Shown here: positions 18,063-27,047 of the stretch, in pieces
How the letters are laid out: every line of letters begins with the position of its first letter
Numbering within the stretch: position 1 is the first letter of the stretch
From: Wenyingzhuangia heitensis
GTDB lineage: Bacteria > Bacteroidota > Bacteroidia > Flavobacteriales > Flavobacteriaceae
Assembly: GCF_011762155.1 (NCBI RefSeq)
Contig: NZ_JAASQL010000003.1
Location: forward strand, 248,001-312,000
DNA: 64,000 nt
Reading direction: 5' to 3'
Program-made: the position numbers and the translations under genes
The notes under the pieces: generated by a model
Databases searched by the model: none
What the model was told of the DNA's origin: nothing
The model's input: only the letters and a program-made list of their open reading frames with translations

Positions 18063-19910
18063 TTATTTCTTAATTGATGGGATTATTTTTTTAGGAATGT
18101 CCGCTTTTTTATCATCTGATCCTTTTGCAAAATTGCTAATATTATAGGTATTTGCTTGTCCCCAATCGCACTCTACACGACCATCTCCTAAAACAATACT
18201 TCCTAATTTATTACGGAACCAATCTGCTAACGCAATGTATTCTTTATCATTTGCTACATTATTTCTTTCCTTGGTATCTACTCGTAAATCATACAAGGCC
18301 ATTTGCACCTCTTCTCTTGGAGCTTCTAAACCCCATTTTACATCAACATTTGGCGGGTACTTTTTACTTGCTTTACCTCTATGTGCTCTTGTTTGCATAG
18401 AAAAAGAAAAGTCTTTAGTTTTTATATAAGCCCTTGGTCCGACTACGTGATTTATTTCTCCTATAATATAATCTCTCTTTAATTTTTTATCCTTTAATAT
18501 CGTTCCCATATCGTACCCGTCTAAAAAATTAAATTTAGGCTCCGATAAATCTGCTCCACCAGCAGCCAATAATGTAGGCATTACATCAACATATTCTGTA
18601 AACCCATCATATACTTTACCTGCAGGATATGTTTTTTTGTCAGAAGAGACTACAATAGCGGTTGTGTGCGTAGACAAATCCCAAGGAGAAAACTTTCCTT
18701 CTACTCCTTGCTCTCCTAATTGCCAACCATGATCTCCACATACGTATACAATTACATATTCCTGTTTGTGTTTTTTACTATATGCTTTAAACTCTTGAAT
18801 TGCCTTTCCAATCAAGTCATCTCCGTAGGCACAAAAAGCGTAATAATCACGTATAGCTTGTTGCTTTTCTTCGTATTTTAAACCGTCAATTTTAGTTTTT
18901 TTATAATAATCTTGTAGTTGCTTCGGAAGTTTTTTCAATTCTTTTTTATCAAACTCAGGAATTTCATACACCTTGTCTTTAAAACGGTCTCTAAACTCTT
19001 TTGGTGGCATTACCGGTGTATGTGGAAAGTGGAAACTCAAGTTTGCAAATATAGGTTTACTTGAATCTGCTCCTTTAAACTTTCTTCCACTTAATATTTT
19101 ATAGCTTTTATTTTCATTTTTTAAATACGATAAAAACTCCGTAAGAATATTTCCATCTAATGTTTTACCTGCGGGCATAGAATTTACACCTCCAATAATC
19201 ATGTCTGATGTACTACGTGTATATGCATATAAAATATCTAATTCTTTTTCTACTTCTGCTTTTATCTTTTTCTCAGCATCAGAAATGGTTTCTTTTCTAG
19301 AAAACGACTTATGAGTTCCATCAGGATAATAAAAATTAACTCTATCATCAATTTTCTGTCCTTTTCCGTCTACTTTTCCCCAAACAGAAGTATTGTCCCA
19401 ATCTGTATTTCCGGTACGTCTTAAATCTTGTCCATAATCTACATATTGTTGATAATAGCCCATTTTTTCTTTAGGCGTTTTAGATTTGTATCCTTTTAAA
19501 CGCACACCTGTTTTACCAAACAAAGCAGTTTGATACCCTTGATCTTCCATTGCTGAAGGGAGTAATTGATTAAAAAAATCTGGATTGTTATGAAAGTATT
19601 CAAATCCATAAACTCCCGAACGAAATGAATATTTACCCATAATTAAACCCGCTCTTGAAGGAGCACAACCTGGGGATTGACAATGCATGTTTGGAAACAC
19701 CACTCCTTCTTTTGCCAAGGCATCTAAATTGGGTGACTCTACATATCCTAATGGGCTTTCTTTAGTCCCTGTTTTAATTTCGTTAAAATAAGCGTTAGAA
19801 TCCATTCTTTGATCATCTGTCATTATCCAAAGAATATTTGGTTTTGTTTTTTGAGCTGTTAATTGCAAGCTCAAAACCATGAGAATTAGCACTGATATTC
19901 GTTTTTTCAT
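18063..19910 (-). CDS. Secreted S1-family sulfatase, long form
   Basis: 615 residues with signal peptide (MKKRISVLILMVLSLQLTAQ). N-terminal metal site MTDDQRMD, formylglycine motif C82-A-P-S-R (PGCAPSRAGLIMGKYSFRSG), and CGDHGWQLGEQG distal site with EGKFSPWDLSTHT. It is 50-100 residues longer than the neighbours because of inserts around 120-300 that include a Lys/Glu-rich segment (DAEKKIKAEVEKELD). The architecture resembles the iduronate/choline-sulfatase-like branch, though the substrate is open. First gene of a two-sulfatase unit whose upstream region holds the best copy of the 21-bp-spaced direct repeat. Confidence 0.9.
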   Translation of the reverse strand: MKKRISVLILMVLSLQLTAQKTKPNILWIMTDDQRMDSNAYFNEIKTGTKESPLGYVESPNLDALAKEGVVFPNMHCQSPGCAPSRAGLIMGKYSFRSGVYGFEYFHNNPDFFNQLLPSAMEDQGYQTALFGKTGVRLKGYKSKTPKEKMGYYQQYVDYGQDLRRTGNTDWDNTSVWGKVDGKGQKIDDRVNFYYPDGTHKSFSRKETISDAEKKIKAEVEKELDILYAYTRSTSDMIIGGVNSMPAGKTLDGNILTEFLSYLKNENKSYKILSGRKFKGADSSKPIFANLSFHFPHTPVMPPKEFRDRFKDKVYEIPEFDKKELKKLPKQLQDYYKKTKIDGLKYEEKQQAIRDYYAFCAYGDDLIGKAIQEFKAYSKKHKQEYVIVYVCGDHGWQLGEQGVEGKFSPWDLSTHTTAIVVSSDKKTYPAGKVYDGFTEYVDVMPTLLAAGGADLSEPKFNFLDGYDMGTILKDKKLKRDYIIGEINHVVGPRAYIKTKDFSFSMQTRAHRGKASKKYPPNVDVKWGLEAPREEVQMALYDLRVDTKERNNVANDKEYIALADWFRNKLGSIVLGDGRVECDWGQANTYNISNFAKGSDDKKADIPKKIIPSIKK

Positions 19911-19984
19911 AATACACCTTTTAGTTTAAGTAGTGTTAAGACTTTTTTTTAGCATAAGGTTTAAATAACAACTCTCTTATTAAA

Positions 19985-20019
19985 AACACGTATGATTTGA
20001 CATAGAACACATATGATTT
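19985..20019. promoter_or_regulatory. Direct repeat, 21-bp period: HTCS binding-site candidate 1
   Basis: AACACGTATGATTT at 19985 and AACACATATGATTT at 20006 are 13/14 identical and exactly 21 bp apart (two helical turns), 75-109 bp upstream of the 19910 sulfatase start. AraC-type DNA-binding domains, as in HTCS proteins, commonly bind direct repeats at this spacing. Confidence 0.5.
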
Positions 20020-20028
20020 TATAAAGAA

Positions 20029-20056
20029 AAGACCCCTAGTATTTACTAGGGGTCTT
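20029..20056 (-). terminator. Rho-independent terminator of the 20077 sulfatase
   Basis: AAGACCCCTAGTA pairs perfectly with TACTAGGGGTCTT, a strong GC-containing stem directly after the stop codon on the minus strand. Confidence 0.85.
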
Positions 20057-20076
20057 GAATGGTTTTAAAAAAATGA

Positions 20077-21480
20077 TTATTTGTTTTTATCTCCTGCTAT
20101 GGCTTTGTTTATGATAATATTTCGCTTTTTTTCTTCTCTATTACAGTTAAATAAATGAGCATCTTCCCAAAGAGGTTGTGCATTGTCTTTTGCCCATTTT
20201 TTATATTTAGCAGTTAACTCTGCCACCACTTTAGGATGCTCAGATGCAATGTTGTTTTGTTCTAATTCATCTTTTTCGATATCAAATAAGTAGGTATCTT
20301 TTTTGTAATACGAATAGATTAGCTTGTAATTTTCATCTCTTACTGCATAGCCTTCTCCACCAGAATATTGCCAAAACATAGGTCTCTCTTTTAAGGTTTT
20401 GTTCTTTTTAGTTAGAATAGATGTTAAATCAACTCCATCTATTTTTTTAGATGGAGGAGCCTCTATATTTGCTGCTGCCATAATGGTAGGAAAAATATCT
20501 AACGCTATAATAGGCTCTTTATATACTCTGTTTCCTTTAATTTTTGCAGGCCAAGTAATGGTAAAAGGTTCACGTATTCCTCCTTCAAACAACATTCCTT
20601 TATGACCTCTGTACGGATAACTACTTGCTCCATGGCCATGACCTCCGTTGTCACTATAAAAAATAATTAAAGTATTTTCATACTCTCCTGTGTCTTTTAA
20701 TTTCTGAATTACTTTTCCAATTCCAGCATCCATACCTACAACCATAGCGGCATAAGCTGCTCTTTCTCCATCTTCTATATGCGTTACTTTATCTGTATAC
20801 TCTTTGGTAGCTTGTATAGGTGCGTGTGGTGCATTGTAAGCCAAATACATAAAAAATGGTTTTTCATTTTTTGTATACTTATCAATGTAATTCACAGCTT
20901 CGTTAGAAAAATCATCCGTCAAATAGGTCAATTCATTTTCTGGAACCAATTTTCCATCTCTCATTACTCCCAATGCTCTATTTTCTGGAGTTGTTCTTCC
21001 CCAATAGTTAAATCCACCTCCACTAAATCCATACCAGTCATCAAAACCTCTTTGGTTGGGTAAAAACTTTTTTGCATTTCCTAAATGCCATTTCCCAATG
21101 GCACATGTCTGGTAGTCATTTTGCTGTAACAATTCAGAAATCATCAACTCATCTAAAGGCAAACCTATTACAGTATCTTCTTCTTGTTTTTCGTTCTCTG
21201 GGTTATTTTCGTGTCCAAACTTTTGTTGATATCTACCTGTTAGCAACCCCGCTCTACTTGGGCTACAATAAGGATGAGACGAATATCCTTGGCTAAAAAT
21301 AATTCCATCTTTTGCCAAAGCATTTAAATTGGGAGTAGGAATGTCTTTAGCTCCGTTAAAACCAACATCTCCCCAACCCTGATCGTCTGATAGAATAATT
21401 AATACATTGGGCTTTTTTTGAGCCGTTGCAACGGTAGCAACAGCTAAAAACAAAAACAAACTTATTTTTTTTAAGGTCAT
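20077..21480 (-). CDS. Secreted S1-family sulfatase (arylsulfatase A-like)
   Basis: 467 residues, the most compact sulfatase here. Signal peptide ends VATAQ. LSDDQGWGDVG (metal Asp pair), C72-S-P-S-R with LLTGRYQQKFGHENNP, APHAPIQ, YSDNGGHGHGASSYPYRGHK (distal metal site) and EGGIREPF are all present, so the active site is complete. The GHENNP tail is common in galactan-active sulfatases of marine Bacteroidota, but the regiospecificity is not predictable here. Single-gene transcription unit with its own terminator and a weaker copy of the 21-bp repeat 61-92 bp upstream. Confidence 0.92.
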   Translation of the reverse strand: MTLKKISLFLFLAVATVATAQKKPNVLIILSDDQGWGDVGFNGAKDIPTPNLNALAKDGIIFSQGYSSHPYCSPSRAGLLTGRYQQKFGHENNPENEKQEEDTVIGLPLDELMISELLQQNDYQTCAIGKWHLGNAKKFLPNQRGFDDWYGFSGGGFNYWGRTTPENRALGVMRDGKLVPENELTYLTDDFSNEAVNYIDKYTKNEKPFFMYLAYNAPHAPIQATKEYTDKVTHIEDGERAAYAAMVVGMDAGIGKVIQKLKDTGEYENTLIIFYSDNGGHGHGASSYPYRGHKGMLFEGGIREPFTITWPAKIKGNRVYKEPIIALDIFPTIMAAANIEAPPSKKIDGVDLTSILTKKNKTLKERPMFWQYSGGEGYAVRDENYKLIYSYYKKDTYLFDIEKDELEQNNIASEHPKVVAELTAKYKKWAKDNAQPLWEDAHLFNCNREEKKRNIIINKAIAGDKNK

Positions 21481-21540
21481 TATCTATTTTTTATGATTAT
21501 TAATGATTGCAATTTAAAGGTATACTTATACTTTAATTGT

Positions 21541-21572
21541 AACATACGTCTCTATTAGAAGTATATATGATT
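21541..21572. promoter_or_regulatory. Direct repeat, 21-bp period: HTCS binding-site candidate 2 (weak)
   Basis: ACATACG at 21542 and ATATATG at 21563 lie 21 bp apart, 61-92 bp upstream of the 21480 sulfatase start, in the same position as candidate 1 but with weaker similarity. It stands only with the other two copies as support. Confidence 0.3.
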
Positions 21573-21611
21573 AAAAAAGCATCGCTGTAATTTATACAAC
21601 GATGCTTTTTT
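21573..21611 (-). terminator. Rho-independent terminator of the DUF1080/cytochrome c operon
   Basis: A 12-bp stem AAAAAAGCATCG/CGATGCTTTTTT with a 15-nt loop, 18 bp past the DUF1080 stop on the minus strand. Confidence 0.85.
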
Positions 21612-21629
21612 TATACTTATGTGTTCTGT

Positions 21630-22388
21630 TTATTTTAATTCTCTTACCCAAATATTTCTATAACTAACGGGACTACCGTGGTCTTGTAACTTAATTGAAG
21701 CTTTGCCGTGTGAATTGTATTTTGGCACTCCTCTATATTGTGTAGGGCCTTTGATAACAAAATGATCTTGAACTAAAATTCCGTTGTGTAGTAAGGTTAA
21801 TGTTCCTGGTTTCACCAACTTATCTCCATCAAACTCTGGTGCATGATATATAATATCATACGTATTCCATTCTCCTGTAGCCACAGATGCCTTAGCCAAA
21901 GGAATAGATTGTTTGTATACAGAACCCACTTGACCGTTTACATAGGTATCGTTATTATTATTGTCTAGTACCTGAACCTCATAACGACCTTGTAAAAACA
22001 CACCGCTATTACCTCTACCCTGACCGCTTTTTACAATTTTACTAGGAGATTTCCATTCTATATGTAGTTGTACAGATCCAAATTCTTTTTTGGTCTGAAT
22101 GGTTGCATTTTCTTTGGTACCTCCATTGTGAATGGTCATGCTTTTATCAGCCTTGTTTAATTTCCAGGTAGTTGCTGTTTTATCATTTGAGGATTCCCAC
22201 TCTGTTAAGCTACTTCCATCAAACAAAACAATAGCATCACTAGGGACACCTTGTTGACTGTAGGGTTGTACTGTAGGAGGAACTGGCTGGTAAACTTCTG
22301 TATCTTTAGGGTCTGCCAACTCTTTGTTTTGTGCATTTATGCTTAGCATTCCTAAAAATAATATTGCTAAAAATTTTATTTTTTTCAT
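21630..22388 (-). CDS. Secreted DUF1080 protein (3-keto-disaccharide hydrolase-like)
   Basis: 252 residues: signal peptide (MKKIKFLAILFLGMLSINAQ) and one DUF1080 concanavalin-like domain (about 50-250). Family features are LFDGSSLTEWES, GNSGVFLQGRYEVQVLDN, WNTYDIIYHAPEFDGDK, and the closing QDHGSPVSYRNIWVRE. DUF1080 proteins are linked to hydrolysis of 3-keto-glycosides and are common in Planctomycetes and in some Bacteroidota. Five bp downstream of a secreted cytochrome c and near a second DUF1080 gene, it suggests that sugar oxidation at C3 followed by cleavage happens outside the cytoplasm. The enzymatic claim is from the family, not from residues here. Confidence 0.8.
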   Translation of the reverse strand: MKKIKFLAILFLGMLSINAQNKELADPKDTEVYQPVPPTVQPYSQQGVPSDAIVLFDGSSLTEWESSNDKTATTWKLNKADKSMTIHNGGTKENATIQTKKEFGSVQLHIEWKSPSKIVKSGQGRGNSGVFLQGRYEVQVLDNNNNDTYVNGQVGSVYKQSIPLAKASVATGEWNTYDIIYHAPEFDGDKLVKPGTLTLLHNGILVQDHFVIKGPTQYRGVPKYNSHGKASIKLQDHGSPVSYRNIWVRELK

Positions 22389-22393
22389 CTAGT

Positions 22394-22738
22394 TTATTTT
22401 AAAGAATTGATCCAAGCGGCTAACTTTAAACCATCTTCTTTGGTTACAAAAGACAACGGAGCCATTGGTGTTTTATATTCTGGCCAATTCTTAGGTTCTG
22501 GTTTGTAAATTAATTCTAAAATTCTTTCATTAGAATAATTACGCTTTGCAATCTCTTTAAAAGCAGGTCCTACTAATTTTTTATCTTTTTTATGACAACC
22601 AATACAAGCATTTTTAAGTAATAAGGGTTTAATTTCTTCATCAGATAAAACAACTTGTGTTTTTTCTTCTGTCTTTTTTTGTGCTTTTGCATTCATAATT
22701 ACCAATAATGCAAAAACCGAGGTAATGATATGTTTCAT
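22394..22738 (-). CDS. Small periplasmic class I cytochrome c
   Basis: 114 residues with a signal peptide (MKHIITSVFALLVIMNAKAQ). One haem-binding CIGCH motif, a conserved VGPAF segment after it, and a Met in PMAPLS as likely axial ligand identify a monohaem cytochrome c. It probably accepts electrons from a periplasmic sugar dehydrogenase; the nearby azurin-fused propeller protein is a candidate partner. It starts the DUF1080 operon and is divergent from the second DUF1080 gene across a 309-bp gap. Confidence 0.88.
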   Translation of the reverse strand: MKHIITSVFALLVIMNAKAQKKTEEKTQVVLSDEEIKPLLLKNACIGCHKKDKKLVGPAFKEIAKRNYSNERILELIYKPEPKNWPEYKTPMAPLSFVTKEDGLKLAAWINSLK

Positions 22739-23047
22739 ATAACAATGTGCTTTTTAGTGTTAAAATTATTTTCTACAACCAATAGAGGTTTTATATGATA
22801 CTCTTTAGTTTTAATCTATAAAGATAATAACTACTGTAGTAGTCATTTAAAATTTTCATAAAAATCTTATTTATTTTTTAAAAAATCGTTTGATATTAGC
22901 CAATGAATAATATTGAACACATTAAAACAATAAGTTTAATACTTTTATCACAAACATACTTATTCCGTAATACATCTGTTTATTTAAACACAAAATAACA
23001 AAACATATAGGAAATAATTCCGAATTACACTTTAACAAAACTCTAAA
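22739..23047. promoter_or_regulatory. Divergent promoter region between the two DUF1080 units
   Basis: This 309-bp AT-rich gap carries no open frame or stem-loop of note. CAAACATA at 22951-22958 reads TATGTTTG on the minus strand, a match to the Bacteroidota -7 consensus TAnnTTTG and a possible start for the cytochrome c unit. The rightward promoter could not be pinned down. Confidence 0.3.
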
Positions 23048-24961
23048 ATGAAAAACAAAATACTATCCTATTTAGTACTTAGCTGCTTTCTTTTCTTCGG
23101 AAATCTAGTTGCTCAAAAAAAACAAATATCTATACCTTATAGTACAATAAGTTTAGATGATTTATCTGATTTTAAAAAAACAGGTAAGAATTGGCAGGTA
23201 GCCTCTAGCGTTTCTATTGACAGAACTAAAAAGAAAACCATTTTTGCTAAAAAAGGTAAAGGGATATTGGTAAACACCAATGATCAAAAAAAGAACAAAC
23301 ACCTTGTTACCACATTTGAACACGGTGACATTGAACTAGAACTTGATGTAATGATGCCTGTAGGTTCTAATTCTGGAATTTATTTCCAAGGTAGATATGA
23401 AATTCAACTATATGATAGTTGGGGTGTTAAAACTCCAAAATATAGCGATATAGGTAGCGTATATCAACGTTGGGACAAAAACAAAGAAAAAGGTAAACAA
23501 GGATATGAAGGTACTGCTGCTTCTGTAAATGCAGCCAAAGCTCCTGGTTTATGGCAACACTTAAAAATTATTTTTCACGCTCCAACTTTTAACGATAAGG
23601 GAGAGAAAATTAAAAATGCTTGGTTTGAAGAAGTTAGCCTAAACGGAGTTTTAATTGTTGAAAATGCGGAAGTAACAGGACCTACACGTGGAGCTAGTTT
23701 TCAAAAAGATGAAAAAGCTATGGGACCAATTGTTCTACAAGGAGACCACGGACCTGTCGCTTTTAAAAACATAAAATACAAACTATATAATAAAGACAGT
23801 AAAATAGCTATTAACAACATTAAGGCTACTATTTACGAAAGCAATAAAAAAATTAGTGGAATTAAAGCAATTAACAACTTAAAAAAAATAAAGGATAAAA
23901 AAGTAAATGCTATTTCTCCTCTTAAAGATGTACAGAAAAATGCAAAAAACTTAATTGCTTATACAGGAACTTTTACCATTCCTGAAACAGCTAATTATGT
24001 TTTTGAAATGAGAGTTTTTGGTGGTGCTTTATTAGCCATAGGAGATGATACGGTTATGAACATAAACCAAAACAATGCCGAAATACCTAACTATGCATTA
24101 CGTAAACTTAAAAAAGGAGAAGTTCCTTTTACCGTTATATACAATCAAGTAGGTAGATGGGGGAATTCTGGTTTTGAACTTTTTGTTGAAGGAGAAGGAA
24201 TGCAACGTCATTCCATTCAGAAAAGAAAAATATCTGAAAGAGAAGAAGCAAAAACCTATATGCGTTTTTTAATTATAGATCCACAAGAAAACAATGCTGT
24301 TACACAACGTAGTTTTATGATGCACAAAGGAGTTAAAAGATCTCATGCTATTTCTGTTGGCTTTCCTCAAAAAATTAATTATGCATATGATTTAGAAACA
24401 GGTTCTTTATTACATGTTTGGAATTTAGGATTTTTAAACGCTACACATATGTGGCACTCTAGAGGAAAAGAACAATTAGGATACCCTGATGGACCTACTA
24501 TTTCTTTTCATGGAGATGAAGATTTTGCACTTTTAAAAAACGAAAAAGATGCTTGGCCAAAAGAAGACTACAACACCAAAAAACAATTAGCTAAAGGATA
24601 CCAACACGACACTAAATTAATTCAGAAAGGATACAAAGTAGATACAAATAACAATCCTACTTTTTTAAGTGAACTAAATGGGGCTAACATTAGCAACAAG
24701 TTTGTTCCTTCCTCTGATGAAAGAAAATTAAAAAGACAAATTACTACAGATTCTAAATCAGAAATTTGGCATAAATTAACAGATGCTTCTCAAATAGAAA
24801 TTGGATCTGATGGAGTCTATATTATAGATAATAATTATTATATAGATTTTTCTGGAAATGGAAACATTACTCCTATTATTCGTTCTATAAAAGGAACCAA
24901 TGAATTGCTTGTTAAAATTCCTGCAGGAAAACAAGCAATCAACTATACTATAATCTGGTAA
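23048..24961 (+). CDS. Secreted multidomain protein: DUF1080, PA14-like region, unknown C-terminus
   Basis: 637 residues. Signal peptide (...FFGNLVAQ), a DUF1080 domain at about 30-250 (GSNSGIYFQGRYEIQLYDSW; QGDHGPVAFKNIKY), a PA14-like beta region at about 300-395 (YTGTFTIPETANYVFEMRVF), and a C-terminal region of about 240 residues starting near YMRFLIIDPQ that I cannot assign to a known domain. The C-terminus has many aromatics and His (HMWHSRGKEQLGYPDG) but no haem motif. The arrangement looks like the large multidomain secreted proteins of Planctomycetes and Verrucomicrobia, which raises horizontal transfer as a possibility. Followed after 17 bp by the propeller/azurin gene, so the two are cotranscribed. 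Confidence 0.7.
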   Translation: MKNKILSYLVLSCFLFFGNLVAQKKQISIPYSTISLDDLSDFKKTGKNWQVASSVSIDRTKKKTIFAKKGKGILVNTNDQKKNKHLVTTFEHGDIELELDVMMPVGSNSGIYFQGRYEIQLYDSWGVKTPKYSDIGSVYQRWDKNKEKGKQGYEGTAASVNAAKAPGLWQHLKIIFHAPTFNDKGEKIKNAWFEEVSLNGVLIVENAEVTGPTRGASFQKDEKAMGPIVLQGDHGPVAFKNIKYKLYNKDSKIAINNIKATIYESNKKISGIKAINNLKKIKDKKVNAISPLKDVQKNAKNLIAYTGTFTIPETANYVFEMRVFGGALLAIGDDTVMNINQNNAEIPNYALRKLKKGEVPFTVIYNQVGRWGNSGFELFVEGEGMQRHSIQKRKISEREEAKTYMRFLIIDPQENNAVTQRSFMMHKGVKRSHAISVGFPQKINYAYDLETGSLLHVWNLGFLNATHMWHSRGKEQLGYPDGPTISFHGDEDFALLKNEKDAWPKEDYNTKKQLAKGYQHDTKLIQKGYKVDTNNNPTFLSELNGANISNKFVPSSDERKLKRQITTDSKSEIWHKLTDASQIEIGSDGVYIIDNNYYIDFSGNGNITPIIRSIKGTNELLVKIPAGKQAINYTIIW

Positions 24962-24978
24962 TTTTAAAAAGTCACAAA

Positions 24979-26952
24979 ATGAAAACAATTCATAAAATAC
25001 TAGCACTTACAAGCGTACTTTTCATCAATCAAGCGGTAGTTGCACAGAAAAAAAACAAAGTACTAAACAAAGCACTTGCAGCTCAAGAAGCTGAATATTA
25101 CAAAATAGTAGATGTTCCCATTCCCAAAGATATTACACTAGAGGTAGGGGGATTAGCTTTAACAGACGATAATAAACTAGGAGTCTCTACTCGTAGAGGT
25201 GAAGTTTGGGTAATTGACAAACCCAATTCTGAACAACCTACTTATAGCTTATTTGCAAGTGGTATGCACGAAGTTTTAGGTTTGGCATACAGAAACAATT
25301 CATTTTTTGCCTCTCAACGTGGTGAATTAACAGAGTTGATTGACGACAACAAAGATGGAAAAGTAGATTATTACAAAACTTTTTTCTCTTGGCCGTTGTC
25401 TGGTAACTATCACGAATATTCTTATGGACCTAGAGTAGACAAAGATGGAAACATGTTTGTTCACTTAAACGTTACGTGGGCAAACGGTGGACAGAGTTTT
25501 TCTAAATGGAGAGGTTGGCTTTTAAAATTTAACAACAAAGGAGAAATGATTCCATTTTCTACAGGATTTAGATCTCCAGCAGGATTAGGTATTATGCCTA
25601 ACGGAGATATTTTTTATTCAGAAAACCAAGGAGACTGGGTTGGTTCTGGTAGAATAACACATTTAGAAAAAGGTGATTTTGCTGGACATCCAGAAAGTTT
25701 AAGATGGACAGATGAACCAAACTCTCCTTTAAAACTAAAACCTTCAGACATTAAATCTGACTACCTTTCTATGTATGAATACGGTAAAGAGTTAAAAGAA
25801 TTAAAAGCTCCTGCCTTATGGTTACCACATACTATTTTAGGAACTTCTACTTCGGACATTATTTTTGATACTACCGAAGGTGATTTTGGACCTTTTAAAG
25901 GACAAATGTTTGTAGGAGATCAAGGAAATAGTAGAATTGTTCGTGTTTCTTTAGAAAAAGTAAACGGAGTATATCAAGGAGCTGCTTTTGGATTTGTAGA
26001 AGGTTTTTCTTCTGGAGTTTTAAGAATGATCTGGAGTAACGACAATAGTATGTTTGTGGGTATGACAAGTCGTGGATGGGGATCTATTGGTAGAAAACAA
26101 TTTGGTTTACAACGTTTAGTTTGGACAGGTAAAACACCTTTTGAAGTAAAAACAATGAAAGCTTTAAATGATGGTTTTGAATTAGAATTCACAAAACCCG
26201 TAGACAAAAAAATGGCCAAAGATATTATGAACTACAAAGTAGCTTCTTTTACTTACAAATACCACCAAACTTACGGAAGTCCAATTGAAGAGCTTAAATC
26301 TGCAATGGTTCACCATGCAGAAGTTTCTAAAGATGGATTAAAAGTTAAATTGACTATTCATGGTATGCGTTTAGGATATATTCACCAAATTGAAATGCCA
26401 AATTTGGAATCTAAATCTGGAGAATTGTTATTACACAATAAAGGATTTTACACTTTAAACGAAGTACCTGGTGGTAAATTAAAATCTGCACACATGGCAA
26501 TGGCTGATACTCCTAAAAAAGTAATCGACCAACCTAAACGTGCTACAAAAATGCCAGCTTCATGGGGCAAAAAAGGTGCAGATGAAAAAATAGAATTAGG
26601 TACAATTCCTGGACTACAATACAACTTGAAAAAAATTACTATAAAGAGTGGATCTAAAATTCAGTTAACCTTAACCAACAATGATGACATGTTACATAAC
26701 ATGGTAATTATGAAACCTGGAGCAGACACTCCTGTTACTGTAGGAAATATGGCACTACAACTAGGTTTAGAAGGACCCGAATTAAGCTATGTGCCAGATA
26801 CTGATTTGGTGTTATTCCATTCAGGAATTGTTGGACCAGAAAGCACAGAGACTATCTACTTTACAGCTCCAACCAAACCTGGGCAGTACTGGATTGTTTG
26901 TACATTCCCTGGTCATGCTTATACAATGCAAACACAGTTAATTGTAAAATAA
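24979..26952 (+). CDS. Secreted beta-propeller dehydrogenase-like protein fused to an azurin domain
   Basis: 657 residues: signal peptide (...NQAVVAQ), a six-bladed glucose/sorbosone dehydrogenase-like propeller (about 40-370; e.g. GLGIMPNGDIFYSENQG, FVGDQGNSRIVRVS), a linker, and a C-terminal cupredoxin (about 545-657). The type-1 copper ligands are visible as His573 (MLHNMV), Cys641, His646 and Met650 (CTFPGHAYTM). In such fusions the copper domain takes electrons from the catalytic or binding domain; the acceptor could be the neighbouring cytochrome c. PQQ-binding residues cannot be confirmed by eye, so a non-enzymatic propeller is possible. Second gene of a two-gene rightward unit. Confidence 0.8.
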   Translation: MKTIHKILALTSVLFINQAVVAQKKNKVLNKALAAQEAEYYKIVDVPIPKDITLEVGGLALTDDNKLGVSTRRGEVWVIDKPNSEQPTYSLFASGMHEVLGLAYRNNSFFASQRGELTELIDDNKDGKVDYYKTFFSWPLSGNYHEYSYGPRVDKDGNMFVHLNVTWANGGQSFSKWRGWLLKFNNKGEMIPFSTGFRSPAGLGIMPNGDIFYSENQGDWVGSGRITHLEKGDFAGHPESLRWTDEPNSPLKLKPSDIKSDYLSMYEYGKELKELKAPALWLPHTILGTSTSDIIFDTTEGDFGPFKGQMFVGDQGNSRIVRVSLEKVNGVYQGAAFGFVEGFSSGVLRMIWSNDNSMFVGMTSRGWGSIGRKQFGLQRLVWTGKTPFEVKTMKALNDGFELEFTKPVDKKMAKDIMNYKVASFTYKYHQTYGSPIEELKSAMVHHAEVSKDGLKVKLTIHGMRLGYIHQIEMPNLESKSGELLLHNKGFYTLNEVPGGKLKSAHMAMADTPKKVIDQPKRATKMPASWGKKGADEKIELGTIPGLQYNLKKITIKSGSKIQLTLTNNDDMLHNMVIMKPGADTPVTVGNMALQLGLEGPELSYVPDTDLVLFHSGIVGPESTETIYFTAPTKPGQYWIVCTFPGHAYTMQTQLIVK

Positions 26953-26981
26953 TATTTCTTAATATTAAGAGAATCACAAAT

Positions 26982-27019
26982 AAAAAGACAGCAACCTAGA
27001 AATAGGTTGCTGTCTTTTT
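26982..27019. terminator. Bidirectional terminator between convergent genes
   Basis: A 16-bp perfect stem AAAAAGACAGCAACCT/AGGTTGCTGTCTTTTT with a 6-nt loop, flanked by A- and T-runs. It serves the propeller/azurin gene on the plus strand and the GH28-like gene on the minus strand. Confidence 0.9.
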
Positions 27020-27047
27020 ATTTGCTATTTAAGAAAATTATCAACTC

